The notes under the pieces were generated by a model. That model ran no database searches and was not told the DNA's origin. It saw only the letters and a program-made list of their open reading frames with translations. From assembly GCA_964486935.1 (NCBI GenBank), contig CAZAPG010000016.1, positions 62,001 to 126,000 on the forward strand: a stretch of 64,000 bases of DNA, read 5' to 3'. The stretch comes from CAZAPG01 sp964486935 (lineage in GTDB: Bacteria > Chloroflexota > Anaerolineae > 4572-78 > J111). Position numbers and translations under genes: made by a program. Within the stretch, counting starts at the first letter, position 1; each line of letters starts with the position of its first letter. Shown here in pieces: positions 25,855 to 34,238 of the stretch.

Positions 25855-27326
25855 GAAAAGCCGCGTTAAACCAATACAGCCGCCAAATTCTAATCGCTGC
25901 CCTCCTGCTGGGCGCTATTCTCCGCTGGTTGCAAATTGATGCCCGTAGCTTCTGGTACGATGAGGCCCTTAGCAGCTTGATTGCCGGGATGAACGTGTCC
26001 CAAATATTGGCCAACGCCGCCGCCACCGACCATCCCCCCGGCTATTACCTGCTGCTGCACTTCTGGCTGGCGCTGGGGCGCAGCGAGTTTGCCATTCGTT
26101 CGCTCTCGGCCATTTTTAGCTGGGGCGCGATTCCGCTGCTGTACGGCTTGGCTCGGCGGCTGTTTGACAAACCCACAGCGGCCATTGCTGCGCTGGCTAT
26201 GGCAGTTTTGCCGTTTCAAATCTATTTTGCCCAGGAAACGCGCATGTACGGCCCGGCCATTTTTTTGGCAACGGCGTTAATGTGGATATTTGTGGCCGCC
26301 GTTTCTCAAAAAAACAGGTGGCCGGCCTGGCTGGGATACGCCGCGGTTGCTGCGCTGGGCCTGTACGTCCATTATTATTTTGCCTTTTTACTACTGGGGC
26401 TTCATCTCTGGCTGGTTTTTGCCCGGCGGCTGGACCGAACCCTGCTGCTGCCGCTGGTTCTGGCTAACGGGCTGGCGGCGCTATTGTTTTTGCCTCAACT
26501 GCAACAAGCCCTAACCAGAACCGGCGCCTATTTGGGCGGCGTGGCCTGGCAGGCTTCGCCGCACGCGCTCTCGCCGCTGACAACTCTTTACTATCTATTG
26601 TTCGCCCATCGCTCGCCGGCGTGGGCCTTTCCCATTGGCTTGTTTTTAATGCTCACGGTGCTTATCTTAACCCTGTGGGAGAGTCGCCGCCGCCCCCAAC
26701 CAGAGCGCCAACTTGAACTGGTACTCTGGCTCGCTATTGTCACGCCCATTGCCGCCGTGCTGCTTATCTCCTGGCTGGTTCGACCCATCTACCTGGAGCG
26801 CTCCTTTGCCGTCTCCTCGCTGGCTCTGGTTTTGCTGCTGACTCGCGGGGCTATGGCCGCTCCCCGCCGGTCGCCAACGCCTTATCTGGCGGGGCTGCTC
26901 ATCATTCCTGTGGCTGCGACCCTTTTGGCGCATCTTGCCACGCCCGACCCGGCCAAACCGCCGCTGCGAGAAGCCGCCCAAACCCTGGCCGTCAATTTTG
27001 CCCCCGGCGATGCCAGCCTGCACCTTCAGGATGCTTCGTTTATGCCGGCGGTCTGGTACGCGCCGCAGCCATCTCATTTTTTGGCCAACGTGACGGGCGC
27101 GGCCTGGACGGTAGCGCAAACCCACCGGCTGTTTGGCGGCGATGTGGTTGATTGGCAAACAGCCGTCGCAGACGCCAACCGCTTGTGGCTCACCGTTATG
27201 CCGGGTTACACCGGCCCGGAGCAGCAGGCGGTCTTCAAACAGATTGATGCCCGTTACCCCCGGCTGAACATGTGGGATTGGGGCGCGGTGCAGCTTTACC
27301 TGTACGACCTGCAAGGGAGCAAATGA
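25851..27326 (+). CDS. GT39/GT83-like membrane glycosyltransferase
   Basis: This 491-residue protein starts at a GTG overlapping the previous stop (GTGA). It has about 11 membrane segments. The first loop has FWYDEALSSLIAGMNVSQIL followed by DHPPGYYLLLHFWL, the classic PMT_2 signature in which Asp-Glu is catalytic. QIYFAQETRMYG is also typical. It should transfer a polyprenyl-phosphate-linked sugar. The soluble tail of about 100 residues (LHLQDASFMPAVWYA) matches the family layout. Confidence 0.83.
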   Translation: MRKAALNQYSRQILIAALLLGAILRWLQIDARSFWYDEALSSLIAGMNVSQILANAAATDHPPGYYLLLHFWLALGRSEFAIRSLSAIFSWGAIPLLYGLARRLFDKPTAAIAALAMAVLPFQIYFAQETRMYGPAIFLATALMWIFVAAVSQKNRWPAWLGYAAVAALGLYVHYYFAFLLLGLHLWLVFARRLDRTLLLPLVLANGLAALLFLPQLQQALTRTGAYLGGVAWQASPHALSPLTTLYYLLFAHRSPAWAFPIGLFLMLTVLILTLWESRRRPQPERQLELVLWLAIVTPIAAVLLISWLVRPIYLERSFAVSSLALVLLLTRGAMAAPRRSPTPYLAGLLIIPVAATLLAHLATPDPAKPPLREAAQTLAVNFAPGDASLHLQDASFMPAVWYAPQPSHFLANVTGAAWTVAQTHRLFGGDVVDWQTAVADANRLWLTVMPGYTGPEQQAVFKQIDARYPRLNMWDWGAVQLYLYDLQGSK

Positions 27327-28429
27327 TGTTCTTTCAAAAAAAATGGTTGACGCCCACCCTTGTCACCCTGGCCGTTTGCCTGATTTACGTTGTGGGTGTC
27401 CTGTTAAATAATAACGGCGACCCGCTGGCCCTGGCCCTGCTGGGTACACGCTTTAGCCAGGGCGACCCCCAGGGCAGCGAAGGCTACGACGGCCAGTTTG
27501 CCTACCAGATTGCTGTTGACCCGCTCAACGCTGCGCCGCGCATTGATGTGCCGGCCTATCGCTACCAGCGCATTTTGTACCCGATGCTGGCCCGCTGGCT
27601 GGCGCTGGGCCAGCCCCAACTCATCCCGTGGACGCTGATAGTGGTCAATCTGATAGCCATTGGGGTGGGCACGTGGGCCACGGAGCAGCTTTTGCTGAAT
27701 TTGCGGGTCAGCCGCTGGTATGCTTTAACCTACGGCCTGTACGGCGGCCAGCTTTTGGGCCTGCGCGCCGATTTGAATGAACCGCTGGCGCAGGGATTGG
27801 TGCAACTGGCTCTGCTGGCCTGGGCCAAAGAGCGGCGCGGTTGGGCCGTGGTTGCTTTTGCCCTGGCCGCCCTCACCAAAGAGACCGCGCTGATTTTTTT
27901 GGCGGCTTATCTGTTATTTGCTTTAAAGGAACGCCAATGGCGGTGGCTGGCGGCGCTCGGTATGTCGGCCTTGCCTTTTGTTATTTATCAATTTGTGCTG
28001 TGGCAATGGTTGGGCAGTTTTGGCATCGGCTCTGGCGGGACCGGGGCGACACCTTTTAGCCTGATTCCGCTGGGCGGCTGGTTGTCTATTGGCGGAGTCA
28101 GCCTGCCGGCCTTTTTGGTGATATCGCTGGTGGTGGCGCCGATGTCTATTTTGCCGGCGCTGGCCGGATTGTGGCTGAGTGGCCGCAGCCTGCTGCAAGG
28201 GCTGTCGCACCCGTATGTGTTCAGCTTGTTGCTCAATAGTTTGATAATTTTGTTTTTACCCGCCTCTACTTTTAGAGAGCCGGTGGCGATGCTGCGGCTA
28301 ACGCAGGGGCTGGTTGTCAGTATGATTCTGTTTGGCGGCCTGGTTCGCTCCTGGCGAATTCTCAATTACAGCACGTTCTGGCTGGCAACCAATGTGTTGC
28401 TGCTCAAGGGCGTGGCCGAATCGGGGTAA
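27323..28429 (+). CDS. Polytopic membrane protein of surface-glycopolymer type
   Basis: This 368-residue protein starts at ATG 27323 (ATGA overlap) or at the next codon. It has about 9 membrane segments. The N-terminal loop has EGYDGQFAYQIAVDPLNA and YRYQRILYPMLARWLAL, a motif set seen in uncharacterised bacterial proteins linked to cell-surface glycopolymer formation. LRADLNEPLAQGLVQ and ALTKETALIFLAAYLLF follow. It is probably GT-C-related, but catalysis is unproven. It is the last gene of the run that starts at 23394. Confidence 0.65.
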   Translation: MMFFQKKWLTPTLVTLAVCLIYVVGVLLNNNGDPLALALLGTRFSQGDPQGSEGYDGQFAYQIAVDPLNAAPRIDVPAYRYQRILYPMLARWLALGQPQLIPWTLIVVNLIAIGVGTWATEQLLLNLRVSRWYALTYGLYGGQLLGLRADLNEPLAQGLVQLALLAWAKERRGWAVVAFALAALTKETALIFLAAYLLFALKERQWRWLAALGMSALPFVIYQFVLWQWLGSFGIGSGGTGATPFSLIPLGGWLSIGGVSLPAFLVISLVVAPMSILPALAGLWLSGRSLLQGLSHPYVFSLLLNSLIILFLPASTFREPVAMLRLTQGLVVSMILFGGLVRSWRILNYSTFWLATNVLLLKGVAESG

Positions 28430-28432
28430 AAC

Positions 28433-28460
28433 GGACGAAGGGCGGAAGACAAATGACGAA
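28433..28460. repeat. Heptanucleotide repeat, reverse sense, 4 units
   Basis: GGACGAA, GGGCGGA, AGACAAA, TGACGAA are in register directly after the upstream stop codon. GGACGAAGGGCG is the exact reverse complement of part of the array at 14468-14479. Confidence 0.65.
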
Positions 28461-28538
28461 AAGTTCCATTTTAGGCGCTTAAGCTTTCACAGTGACAAAG
28501 AATTGTCGATTTTGCATTGCAAACAATTTGCTATCGAC

Positions 28539-28636
28539 CGATTTACGATTGACGGGAAACTTATTGTTGTAACTAAATCGTAAATCCACACAGTCCTGGC
28601 CGGATTGCGCCAGGGAAATCCAAAATCGTAAATCGA
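28539..28636. repeat. Heptamer / hairpin composite with 12-bp inverted arms
   Basis: CGATTTACGATT (28539-28550) is the exact reverse complement of 28624-28635. Between them lie AAATCGT, AAATCCA (28575-28588), a 20-nt core CCTGG...CCAGG with a 6-bp stem (28595-28614), and AAATCCA, AAATCGT, AAATCGA (28616-28636). The inner design matches 16238-16286. Confidence 0.65.
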
Positions 28637-28638
28637 TG

Positions 28639-28729
28639 TAGGTACTTTTGGCGCAATCAAAAAGTGACTTTCGTTCATTGGAATCAGGTACCTCAGTCTC
28701 TTTTGGGTCTCATCCTTTTGTTGTATAGT
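28639..28729 (+). promoter_or_regulatory. Copy 4 (divergent) of the shared upstream element
   Basis: TAGGTACTTT starts at 28639 and GTGACTTTCG at 28664, so GGTAC to GACTTT is 25 bp as in the other copies. The last part differs: TTTTGTTGTATAGT, with TATAGT at 28724, is 58 bp downstream of GACTTT instead of 36. It may drive the wbpD-like gene. Confidence 0.4.
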
Positions 28730-28779
28730 ATGGGTAACATATTATTTTCATTATTTTATTCCTCCCCCTTATTTTTTGT

Positions 28780-28806
28780 AAATGGGCGCTGATAAAGCGC
28801 CCATTT
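28780..28806 (+). terminator. Perfect 11-bp hairpin, terminator or leader attenuator
   Basis: AAATGGGCGCT pairs fully with AGCGCCCATTT around a 5-nt loop, followed by TATTTGG. It may end transcription from upstream. It lies between a possible -10 box (28724) and the next gene, so it may instead act as an attenuator. Confidence 0.5.
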
Positions 28807-28955
28807 TATTTGGTAGTTAGTTGCCCAACTTCGGCGCTTTTGTGCCCAATTGCCCGGACGCCGTTTGCGCAATTTAAGGGGTCAATATATGTTATTGAGT
28901 TAACCGGTAGGCGATTATCGGCGCAGAAAAAATTTTACCAACAGGTGAAAAAATT

Positions 28956-29564
28956 GTGACAGACGATGTTTATGTTCACCCCACCGCCATTGTGGATGCC
29001 GGCGCCGAGATTGGGCCGGGAAGCCGTATTTGGCATTTTAGCCACGTGATGGGTAAGTCAAAAATTGGGCGTAATTGCAGCCTGGGCCAAAATGTGTTTG
29101 TGGCCGGCCAGGTAAGCATTGGCAACGGGGTGAAAATTCAAAACAATGTGTCAATTTATAAAGGGGTTATTCTTGAGGATTACGTGTTTTGCGGCCCCTC
29201 GATGGTGTTTACCAACGTTATCAACCCCCGCAGCGAGATTGAACGCAAAACGGAGTATCGCCAAACGCTGGTGAAACGGGGCGCTACGTTTGGGGCCAAC
29301 TGCACCATTGTTTGCGGTATTACCGTGGGCTGTTATGCTTTTGTGGGCGCGGGCGCAGTTGTCGCCAAAGATGTGCCGGATTACGCCTTGATGGTGGGCG
29401 TGCCGGCCACCCGGCAGGGCTGGATGAGTCGCCACGGCCACCGGCTGCCTGCGCCCGATGGCGATGGCCTGATGACCTGCCCGGAAAGCGGCTGGCGTTA
29501 TCGGGAGGTTGAGCCGGGGGTGCTGCGCTGCCTGGATTGGCCGGAAGACCAGCCGTTGAAATAA
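28956..29564 (+). CDS. wbpD: UDP-2-acetamido-3-amino-uronate N-acetyltransferase (WbpD/WlbB-like)
   Basis: This 202-residue left-handed beta-helix acyltransferase starts at GTG with AGGTG 8 nt upstream. It has hexapeptide repeats from residue 5 to about 150 (HPTAIVDAGAEIGPGSRIWHFS, GKSKIGRNCSLGQNVFV), the loop TNVINPRSEIERK typical of WbpD/WlbB/QdtC relatives, and a C-terminal extension. It should acetylate the 3-amino group in the route to UDP-2,3-diacetamido-2,3-dideoxy-glucuronate, using acetyl-CoA in the cytosol. The aminotransferase and epimerase of the same route follow. The symbol is given by family resemblance. Confidence 0.85.
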   Translation: MTDDVYVHPTAIVDAGAEIGPGSRIWHFSHVMGKSKIGRNCSLGQNVFVAGQVSIGNGVKIQNNVSIYKGVILEDYVFCGPSMVFTNVINPRSEIERKTEYRQTLVKRGATFGANCTIVCGITVGCYAFVGAGAVVAKDVPDYALMVGVPATRQGWMSRHGHRLPAPDGDGLMTCPESGWRYREVEPGVLRCLDWPEDQPLK

Positions 29565-29597
29565 AAGCGGTAGCGCCACATTAAACCGTGATTGACC

Positions 29598-29740
29598 GCC
29601 TGGGGCTAAAGCCGCCAGGCTAAAAGATGAAAGCCGATTAAAACCGGCTCATAGAGCTTATTTGAGCCTGCTTTAGCCGGCTTGCACCTAATGTAGCCGG
29701 GCGTTTTAACGCTCGGCGGACGCCAGCGGCATCGACCACG
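29598..29740. repeat. Cluster of REP-like hairpins
   Basis: Successive small stem-loops are visible. GCCTGGGGC pairs with GCCGCCAGGC (29598-29620), AGCCG with CGGCT (29632-29649), AGCC with GGCT near 29665-29682, and GCCGGGCGTT with AACGCTCGGC (29696-29717). The CTTTAGCCGGCTT-type sequence is typical of dispersed palindromic repeats. No transposase is nearby. The rest of the 289-bp gap holds nothing recognisable. Confidence 0.5.
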
Positions 29741-29853
29741 GTCTAGTGTGCAGCCACCATAAAAGTAGCGCCGCTTAAATTTGCCAACTTTCAACAAACA
29801 ATTTACCCTCTCGATAATAATCCCTTTCATTAAAAGGAAACTTCAAAAATATC

Positions 29854-31002
29854 ATGTCAGAAGCAAAACCTTCAATCGTTCATATTCAACCCGTTCCGCT
29901 GCTGGATTTAAAGGCGCAATACGCTACTATCAAAGACGAGGTGCGCCAGGCTGTTGACCGGGTCATCGAGTCTCAATATTTTATTTTAGGCCCGGAGGTG
30001 GTGGCCCTGGAGCAGGAAGTGGCCGCTTATAGCCAATGCAAATTTGGCATTGGTGTCTCATCCGGCACCGACGCGCTGCTGGTGGCGCTGATGGCCGTAG
30101 GCGTTGAGGCCGGCGACGAGGTGATTACGCCGCCTTACAGCTTTTTTGCCACGGCCGGCTGCGTGGCCCGGCTGGGGGCCAAACCCGTTTTTGTAGATAT
30201 TGACCCCCAGAGTTACAACATTGACCCCGCCGGCATCGAGGCGGCCATTACCGCTAAAACCAAAGCCATCATTCCGGTGCATTTGTACGGGCAAATGGCC
30301 GAGATGGACCCCATTATGGAGATTGCCCAACGGCACAACCTTTACGTTATTGAAGATGCTGCTCAGGCCATTGGCAGTGAGTACAACGGGCGGCAGGCCG
30401 GCGCCATTGGGCATTTGGGCTGCTTTAGCTTTTTCCCTTCCAAAAACCTGGGCGGTTTTGGCGATGGCGGGATGGTTACGGCCAATGACCCGGCGCTGGC
30501 CGAAAAAGTCCGCCGGTTGCGCAACCACGGCTACCGCCAGAAATATTTTAGCCAGGATGTCGGCGGAAATTTTCGGCTGGATGCCATTCAGGCGGCGGTG
30601 TTGCGGGTCAAACTGCCCCATTTAGATGATTGGACGGCGGGCCGCCAGCGTAACGCCCAAACTTACCGCCGCTTATTTGCGGCGGCGGGTCTATCTCAAA
30701 TTGGGTTGCCTGCCGAACTGCCCAACCGCCGCCATATTTACAACCAGTTTGTCATTCGCTGCCCCCACCGCGATGAACTGATGGACTTTTTGAAGGAGCG
30801 GAAAATCGGCAGTGAAATTTACTACCCCCAGCCGCTGCACTTGCAAGAGTGCTTTGCCAGTTTGGGCTACAAACCGGGCGACTACCCGGAAAGCGAGCGC
30901 GCCGCCGCCGAAACCCTGGCCTTGCCCATCTACCCGGAGCTAACCGAAGCAATGCAGGAAATCGTAGCCAATACAATTGCCGAGTTTTACGAAAACAAAT
31001 AG
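29854..31002 (+). CDS. wbpE: DegT/DnrJ/EryC1-type sugar aminotransferase (WbpE-like)
   Basis: This 382-residue PLP enzyme has VPLLDLKAQY at the N terminus, GVSSGTDALLVAL for the cofactor phosphate, EDAAQAIGSEYNGR with Asp168 contacting the pyridine, and FFPSKNLGGFGDGGM with the PLP-binding Lys197. In the WbpA-B-E-D-I route it aminates the C3 keto sugar using glutamate before acetylation by the WbpD-like enzyme encoded upstream. The epimerase gene begins 1 bp after its stop. Other DegT enzymes act on different keto sugars, so the assignment rests on its partners. Confidence 0.85.
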   Translation: MSEAKPSIVHIQPVPLLDLKAQYATIKDEVRQAVDRVIESQYFILGPEVVALEQEVAAYSQCKFGIGVSSGTDALLVALMAVGVEAGDEVITPPYSFFATAGCVARLGAKPVFVDIDPQSYNIDPAGIEAAITAKTKAIIPVHLYGQMAEMDPIMEIAQRHNLYVIEDAAQAIGSEYNGRQAGAIGHLGCFSFFPSKNLGGFGDGGMVTANDPALAEKVRRLRNHGYRQKYFSQDVGGNFRLDAIQAAVLRVKLPHLDDWTAGRQRNAQTYRRLFAAAGLSQIGLPAELPNRRHIYNQFVIRCPHRDELMDFLKERKIGSEIYYPQPLHLQECFASLGYKPGDYPESERAAAETLALPIYPELTEAMQEIVANTIAEFYENK

Positions 31003-31003
31003 G

Positions 31004-32068
31004 ATGAAAATTGTAACCATTGTGGGCGCCCGGCCCCAATTTATTAAAGCCGCGCCGGTCAGCCGGGCATGGCGACAGGCCAACACCGAAATATTGGTGC
31101 ACACCGGCCAGCATTATGATGACAACATGTCGGCCATTTTTTTTAGAGAGCTTGACATCCCGCAGCCGGACTACAACCTGGATATTGGCTCCGGCCCGCA
31201 TGGGCAGCAAACCGGCCAGATGCTGATGCGGATTGAAGAGGTGCTGCTGGCCGAAAAGCCGGCGGCGGTGCTGGTTTACGGCGATACCAACTCGACGCTG
31301 GCCGGGGCGCTGGCGGCAGTCAAGCTGCATATTCCGGTGGCCCACGTAGAGGCCGGGCTGCGCTCTTTCAACCGCCAGATGCCAGAAGAGCACAACCGCG
31401 TGCTGACTGACCACTGCGCCGACCTGCTCTTTTGCCCCACCCAAAGCGCGGTAGATTGGCTGGCCCACGAGGGCGTTAGCAAAGGCGTCCATCTGGTGGG
31501 TGATGTGATGTATGATGCCGTGCTGCATAATGCTGAAATTGCTCAAAACCGCTCAACCATGCTGGCCAGGCTGCAACTGGAGCCAAAAATGTACCTGCTG
31601 GCCACCATTCACCGCCCCTATAACACCGATATCCCGGAACGGCTGCAAGATATTTTGACGGCGTTTGTGGAAGTCAACCTGCCAATTATCTTTCCGGTGC
31701 ATCCGCGCACCCGCCAATACATTGCAAAGTTAAACGTCGAAGGGCTGACCGGCTCTCAGGTGCGAATGATTGAGCCGGTTGGCTACCTGGATATGTTGCG
31801 GCTAGAAAAAAATGCCCGGCTAATCCTGACCGACTCCGGCGGCGTGCAAAAAGAAGCCTATTTTATGGAAGTCCCCTGCCTAACCCTGCGGCCAGAAACC
31901 GAGTGGGTAGAAACAGTAGAAGCCGGCTGGAACCTGGTGGTGGATGCCGACCGGGAGCGAATTGTCTGGGCCGCTACCGAGCACGCCTGGCCCGACGCGT
32001 CGCCCGAACCTGTATTTGGCGATGGCCGCGCCGCGGAGAAGATTGGGCAGATTTTAAGTAAGATATGA
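31004..32068 (+). CDS. wbpI: Non-hydrolysing UDP-sugar 2-epimerase (WecB/WbpI-like)
   Basis: This 354-residue GT-B-fold epimerase starts at MKIVTIVGARPQFIKAAPVSRAW (partial motif), with AGGATG context right after the upstream stop. It has TGQHYDDNMS, YGDTNSTLAGALAA, HVEAGLRSF, PEEHNRVLTDH and LTDSGGVQKEA, all typical of the family. Beside wbpD- and wbpE-like genes it is best read as the WbpI-type C2 epimerase that gives UDP-2,3-diacetamido-2,3-dideoxy-D-mannuronate. A plain UDP-GlcNAc to UDP-ManNAc epimerase is the alternative. The wbpA (dehydrogenase) and wbpB (oxidase) partners are not in this window. Confidence 0.84.
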   Translation: MKIVTIVGARPQFIKAAPVSRAWRQANTEILVHTGQHYDDNMSAIFFRELDIPQPDYNLDIGSGPHGQQTGQMLMRIEEVLLAEKPAAVLVYGDTNSTLAGALAAVKLHIPVAHVEAGLRSFNRQMPEEHNRVLTDHCADLLFCPTQSAVDWLAHEGVSKGVHLVGDVMYDAVLHNAEIAQNRSTMLARLQLEPKMYLLATIHRPYNTDIPERLQDILTAFVEVNLPIIFPVHPRTRQYIAKLNVEGLTGSQVRMIEPVGYLDMLRLEKNARLILTDSGGVQKEAYFMEVPCLTLRPETEWVETVEAGWNLVVDADRERIVWAATEHAWPDASPEPVFGDGRAAEKIGQILSKI

Positions 32069-32157
32069 CCTTAGGGAATTAGCAATTAGGTACTTTAGCC
32101 CCGCCCATTTGTGACTTTCGCCCCTTTTTTGAGTTTGTGGTTTTGTTGTATGCTGAA
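32062..32157 (+). promoter_or_regulatory. Copy 2 of the shared upstream element
   Basis: GATATGACCTTAGGGAA starts at 32062, overlapping the end of the epimerase gene. GGTACTTT is at 32089, GACTTTCGCC at 32113 and TATGCTGAA at 32149. It matches 6691-6785 over its length. The GT2 gene starts 38 bp downstream. Confidence 0.6.
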
Positions 32158-32194
32158 TAAGGCCAAAGGCAGTTTACGCCCTTGAAAAAATTTT

Positions 32195-33157
32195 ATGTTA
32201 AACAATAAATTAGTTGGAGTTGTAGTTCCGGCATATAACGAAGAAAAGTTGATTGGGCGGGTCATCGAGACGATGCCCGAATTTGTTGATGGTATTTACG
32301 TGATTGACGATTGCAGCCCCGATGCCACCAGCGAGCGGGTGCAGGCGTATCTCAATCAGCCAACCCTGAATGGCCGCCTCAAGTTGATTCGGCACGCGGT
32401 AAATCAGGGGGTGGGGGCCGCTATTATCACCGGCTACAAAAAGGCTGTTGAGGAGGGCATGGAGGTGGTAGCCGTAATGGCCGGCGACGCCCAAATGGAC
32501 CCGACCGAACTGGAGCAGGTGGTAGGGCCGGTGGTCAGGGGCGAGGCCGATTATGTAAAAGGCAACCGCCTGTTTACCGGCGAAGCCTGGCAAATGATTC
32601 CCAAGTACCGCTATATTGGCAACGCTTTTCTGTCGCTGTTTACCAAAATCGCCTCCGGTTACTGGCACGTGGCCGACTCACAGACCGGCTACACCGCCAT
32701 CTCTGCTGAAACCATTTGCCTGTTGCCCCTGAACAGACTTTATTCTCGTTACGGCTATCCCAATCACCTGTTGGTTATGTTAAATATTTTTGACCGGCGG
32801 GTCAAGGACGTGCCGGTGCGGCCGGTTTATAATATTGGCGAAAAATCCGGTATTCGGTTATCAAGGGTGATTCCCCGCATCTCATGGCTGCTGGTAAAAT
32901 GCTTCCTGTGGCGAATGAAAGAGAAGTATATGATCCGCGATTTCCACCCGCTGGTCTTTTTTTATTTAATGGGCCTGGCTTTGTTCCCCGCCGGGTTAAT
33001 ATCGGGCCTATATCTGGTTTATTACCGTCTGTTTGTTGGGCCGGTTGTTGCTACCAGCGCCTTGTTTGCTATGTTTCTTTTTGTTTCCGGTTTGCAATCC
33101 CTTTTCTTTGCCATGTGGTTTGATATGGAATACAACAAAGATTTGAAAGTTCGCTGA
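32195..33157 (+). CDS. Membrane-anchored GT2 glycosyltransferase (DPM1/GtrB-like)
   Basis: This 320-residue protein has a GT-A domain over residues 1-235 with VVPAYNEEKLIGRV, VIDDCSPDATSE, HAVNQGVGAAIITGYKKA and the metal site MAGDAQMDP. Two C-terminal membrane helices follow (about 247-305), as in GtrB-type polyprenyl-phosphate glycosyltransferases. It is expected to load a sugar on polyprenyl phosphate for the GT-C proteins downstream, or to add a sugar to a lipid-linked oligosaccharide. It lies directly after a copy of the shared upstream element and 1 bp before the DUF354 gene. Confidence 0.85.
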   Translation: MLNNKLVGVVVPAYNEEKLIGRVIETMPEFVDGIYVIDDCSPDATSERVQAYLNQPTLNGRLKLIRHAVNQGVGAAIITGYKKAVEEGMEVVAVMAGDAQMDPTELEQVVGPVVRGEADYVKGNRLFTGEAWQMIPKYRYIGNAFLSLFTKIASGYWHVADSQTGYTAISAETICLLPLNRLYSRYGYPNHLLVMLNIFDRRVKDVPVRPVYNIGEKSGIRLSRVIPRISWLLVKCFLWRMKEKYMIRDFHPLVFFYLMGLALFPAGLISGLYLVYYRLFVGPVVATSALFAMFLFVSGLQSLFFAMWFDMEYNKDLKVR

Positions 33158-33158
33158 C

Positions 33159-34217
33159 ATGAGAATACTGGTTGATATTGGACACCCCGGACACGTGCAT
33201 TTTTACAAGCATATCATCTGGCAATTGCAGGCAAACGGACACCAGATTTTAGTTTCGGCCCGCGATAAGGATGTCACCCTGAGTTTATTGGATTATTATG
33301 GACTACCCTATCGCAACCTGTCGCAAATTGGCCGGGGCTTTTGGGGCATGGCCAAAGAATTTTTGCAGCGTGAGTGGGCGTTGCTGCGCCTGATAAAAGA
33401 GTTTGAGCCGGATATTGTCACCGAGATTGGGGGGCTTTTTATTGCTCCGGTTTGCAAATTGCTTGGCGTCCCTTCTATTGTCTTTACCGATAGCGAGCCG
33501 GTGCCTCTGGATAATTACCTTACCTATCCTTTTGCCACTTTAATTTACACGCCCGATTGCTTTATGCGCAATTTGGGGGCGCGCCACATACGTTATGCCG
33601 GCTATCATGAGTTGGCCTACCTGCACCCAAAACAGTTTCAGCCAGACCCAACCGTATTAACCGAACTTGGCGTTGCTGTGGATGAGCCGTACATTGTATT
33701 GCGTTTTGTGGCCTGGAAAGCCAGCCACGATATTGGGCAGCAGGGCTTTTCGCCTGAGTTCAAGCGGCAATTGATTCAAACCCTCAGCCGTTACGGGCGC
33801 GTCTTTATTACCTCGGAAACGCCGCTGCCGCCAGAGTTTGAACCCCACCGGGTCGCCATCCCGCCCCATCGCATTCACCACGTACTCTACTACGCCCGCC
33901 TGTTTATGGGCGATGGCGCAACGATGGCCACCGAGGCCGGTATTTTGGGCACGCCGGCGGTTCGCGCCTCCTCGATGGCCTTGAATATGGGCAATTTTGT
34001 AGAATTGATGGAACGTTACAAACTGGTCTATTCATATTATGATCCAAACGAGGCGCTTCGGCAGGCGGTTTCCCTGTTAGAGCAAGGCAATGCCAAAGCG
34101 GAATGGGCATGTCGTCGAGAACAATTGCTGGCCGAAAAGATTGATGTGACAGACTTTGTTTGCAACAGCATTGAACGCCGCGCTACCGGCAGGAATATCA
34201 ATACTGCTACCGTCTGA
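33159..34217 (+). CDS. DUF354 family GT-B-like protein
   Basis: This 352-residue protein has the DUF354 start MRILVDIGHPGHVHFYKHII (partial), then FEPDIVTEIGG, FTDSEPVPLDN and a late GDGATMATEAGILGTPAVR motif like the nucleotide-sugar site of GT-B epimerases and glycosyltransferases. The family recurs in archaeal and bacterial polysaccharide loci with no settled activity. Here it sits between a GT2 and a flippase, so a role in building the lipid-linked repeat unit is reasonable. The enzyme reaction is not established. Confidence 0.8.
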   Translation: MRILVDIGHPGHVHFYKHIIWQLQANGHQILVSARDKDVTLSLLDYYGLPYRNLSQIGRGFWGMAKEFLQREWALLRLIKEFEPDIVTEIGGLFIAPVCKLLGVPSIVFTDSEPVPLDNYLTYPFATLIYTPDCFMRNLGARHIRYAGYHELAYLHPKQFQPDPTVLTELGVAVDEPYIVLRFVAWKASHDIGQQGFSPEFKRQLIQTLSRYGRVFITSETPLPPEFEPHRVAIPPHRIHHVLYYARLFMGDGATMATEAGILGTPAVRASSMALNMGNFVELMERYKLVYSYYDPNEALRQAVSLLEQGNAKAEWACRREQLLAEKIDVTDFVCNSIERRATGRNINTATV

Positions 34218-34238
34218 CGATAAAAACTGCGATCAATT

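Larger units (their letters stand above)
28430..28955. other. 526-bp intergenic region packed with repeats and a leader
   Basis: No convincing gene is seen. It holds reverse heptamers (28433-28460), a 12-bp inverted pair (28539-28550 with 28624-28635), a heptamer-hairpin composite (28575-28636), a partial copy of the shared upstream element (28639-28729) and a strong hairpin (28780-28806). A GTG start with AGGTG 8 nt upstream follows at 28956. Confidence 0.7.

Noticed and set aside
28332..28583. 83-codon open frame crossing the end of the 27323 gene
   Set aside because: It overlaps a better-supported gene in another frame and runs into repeats.
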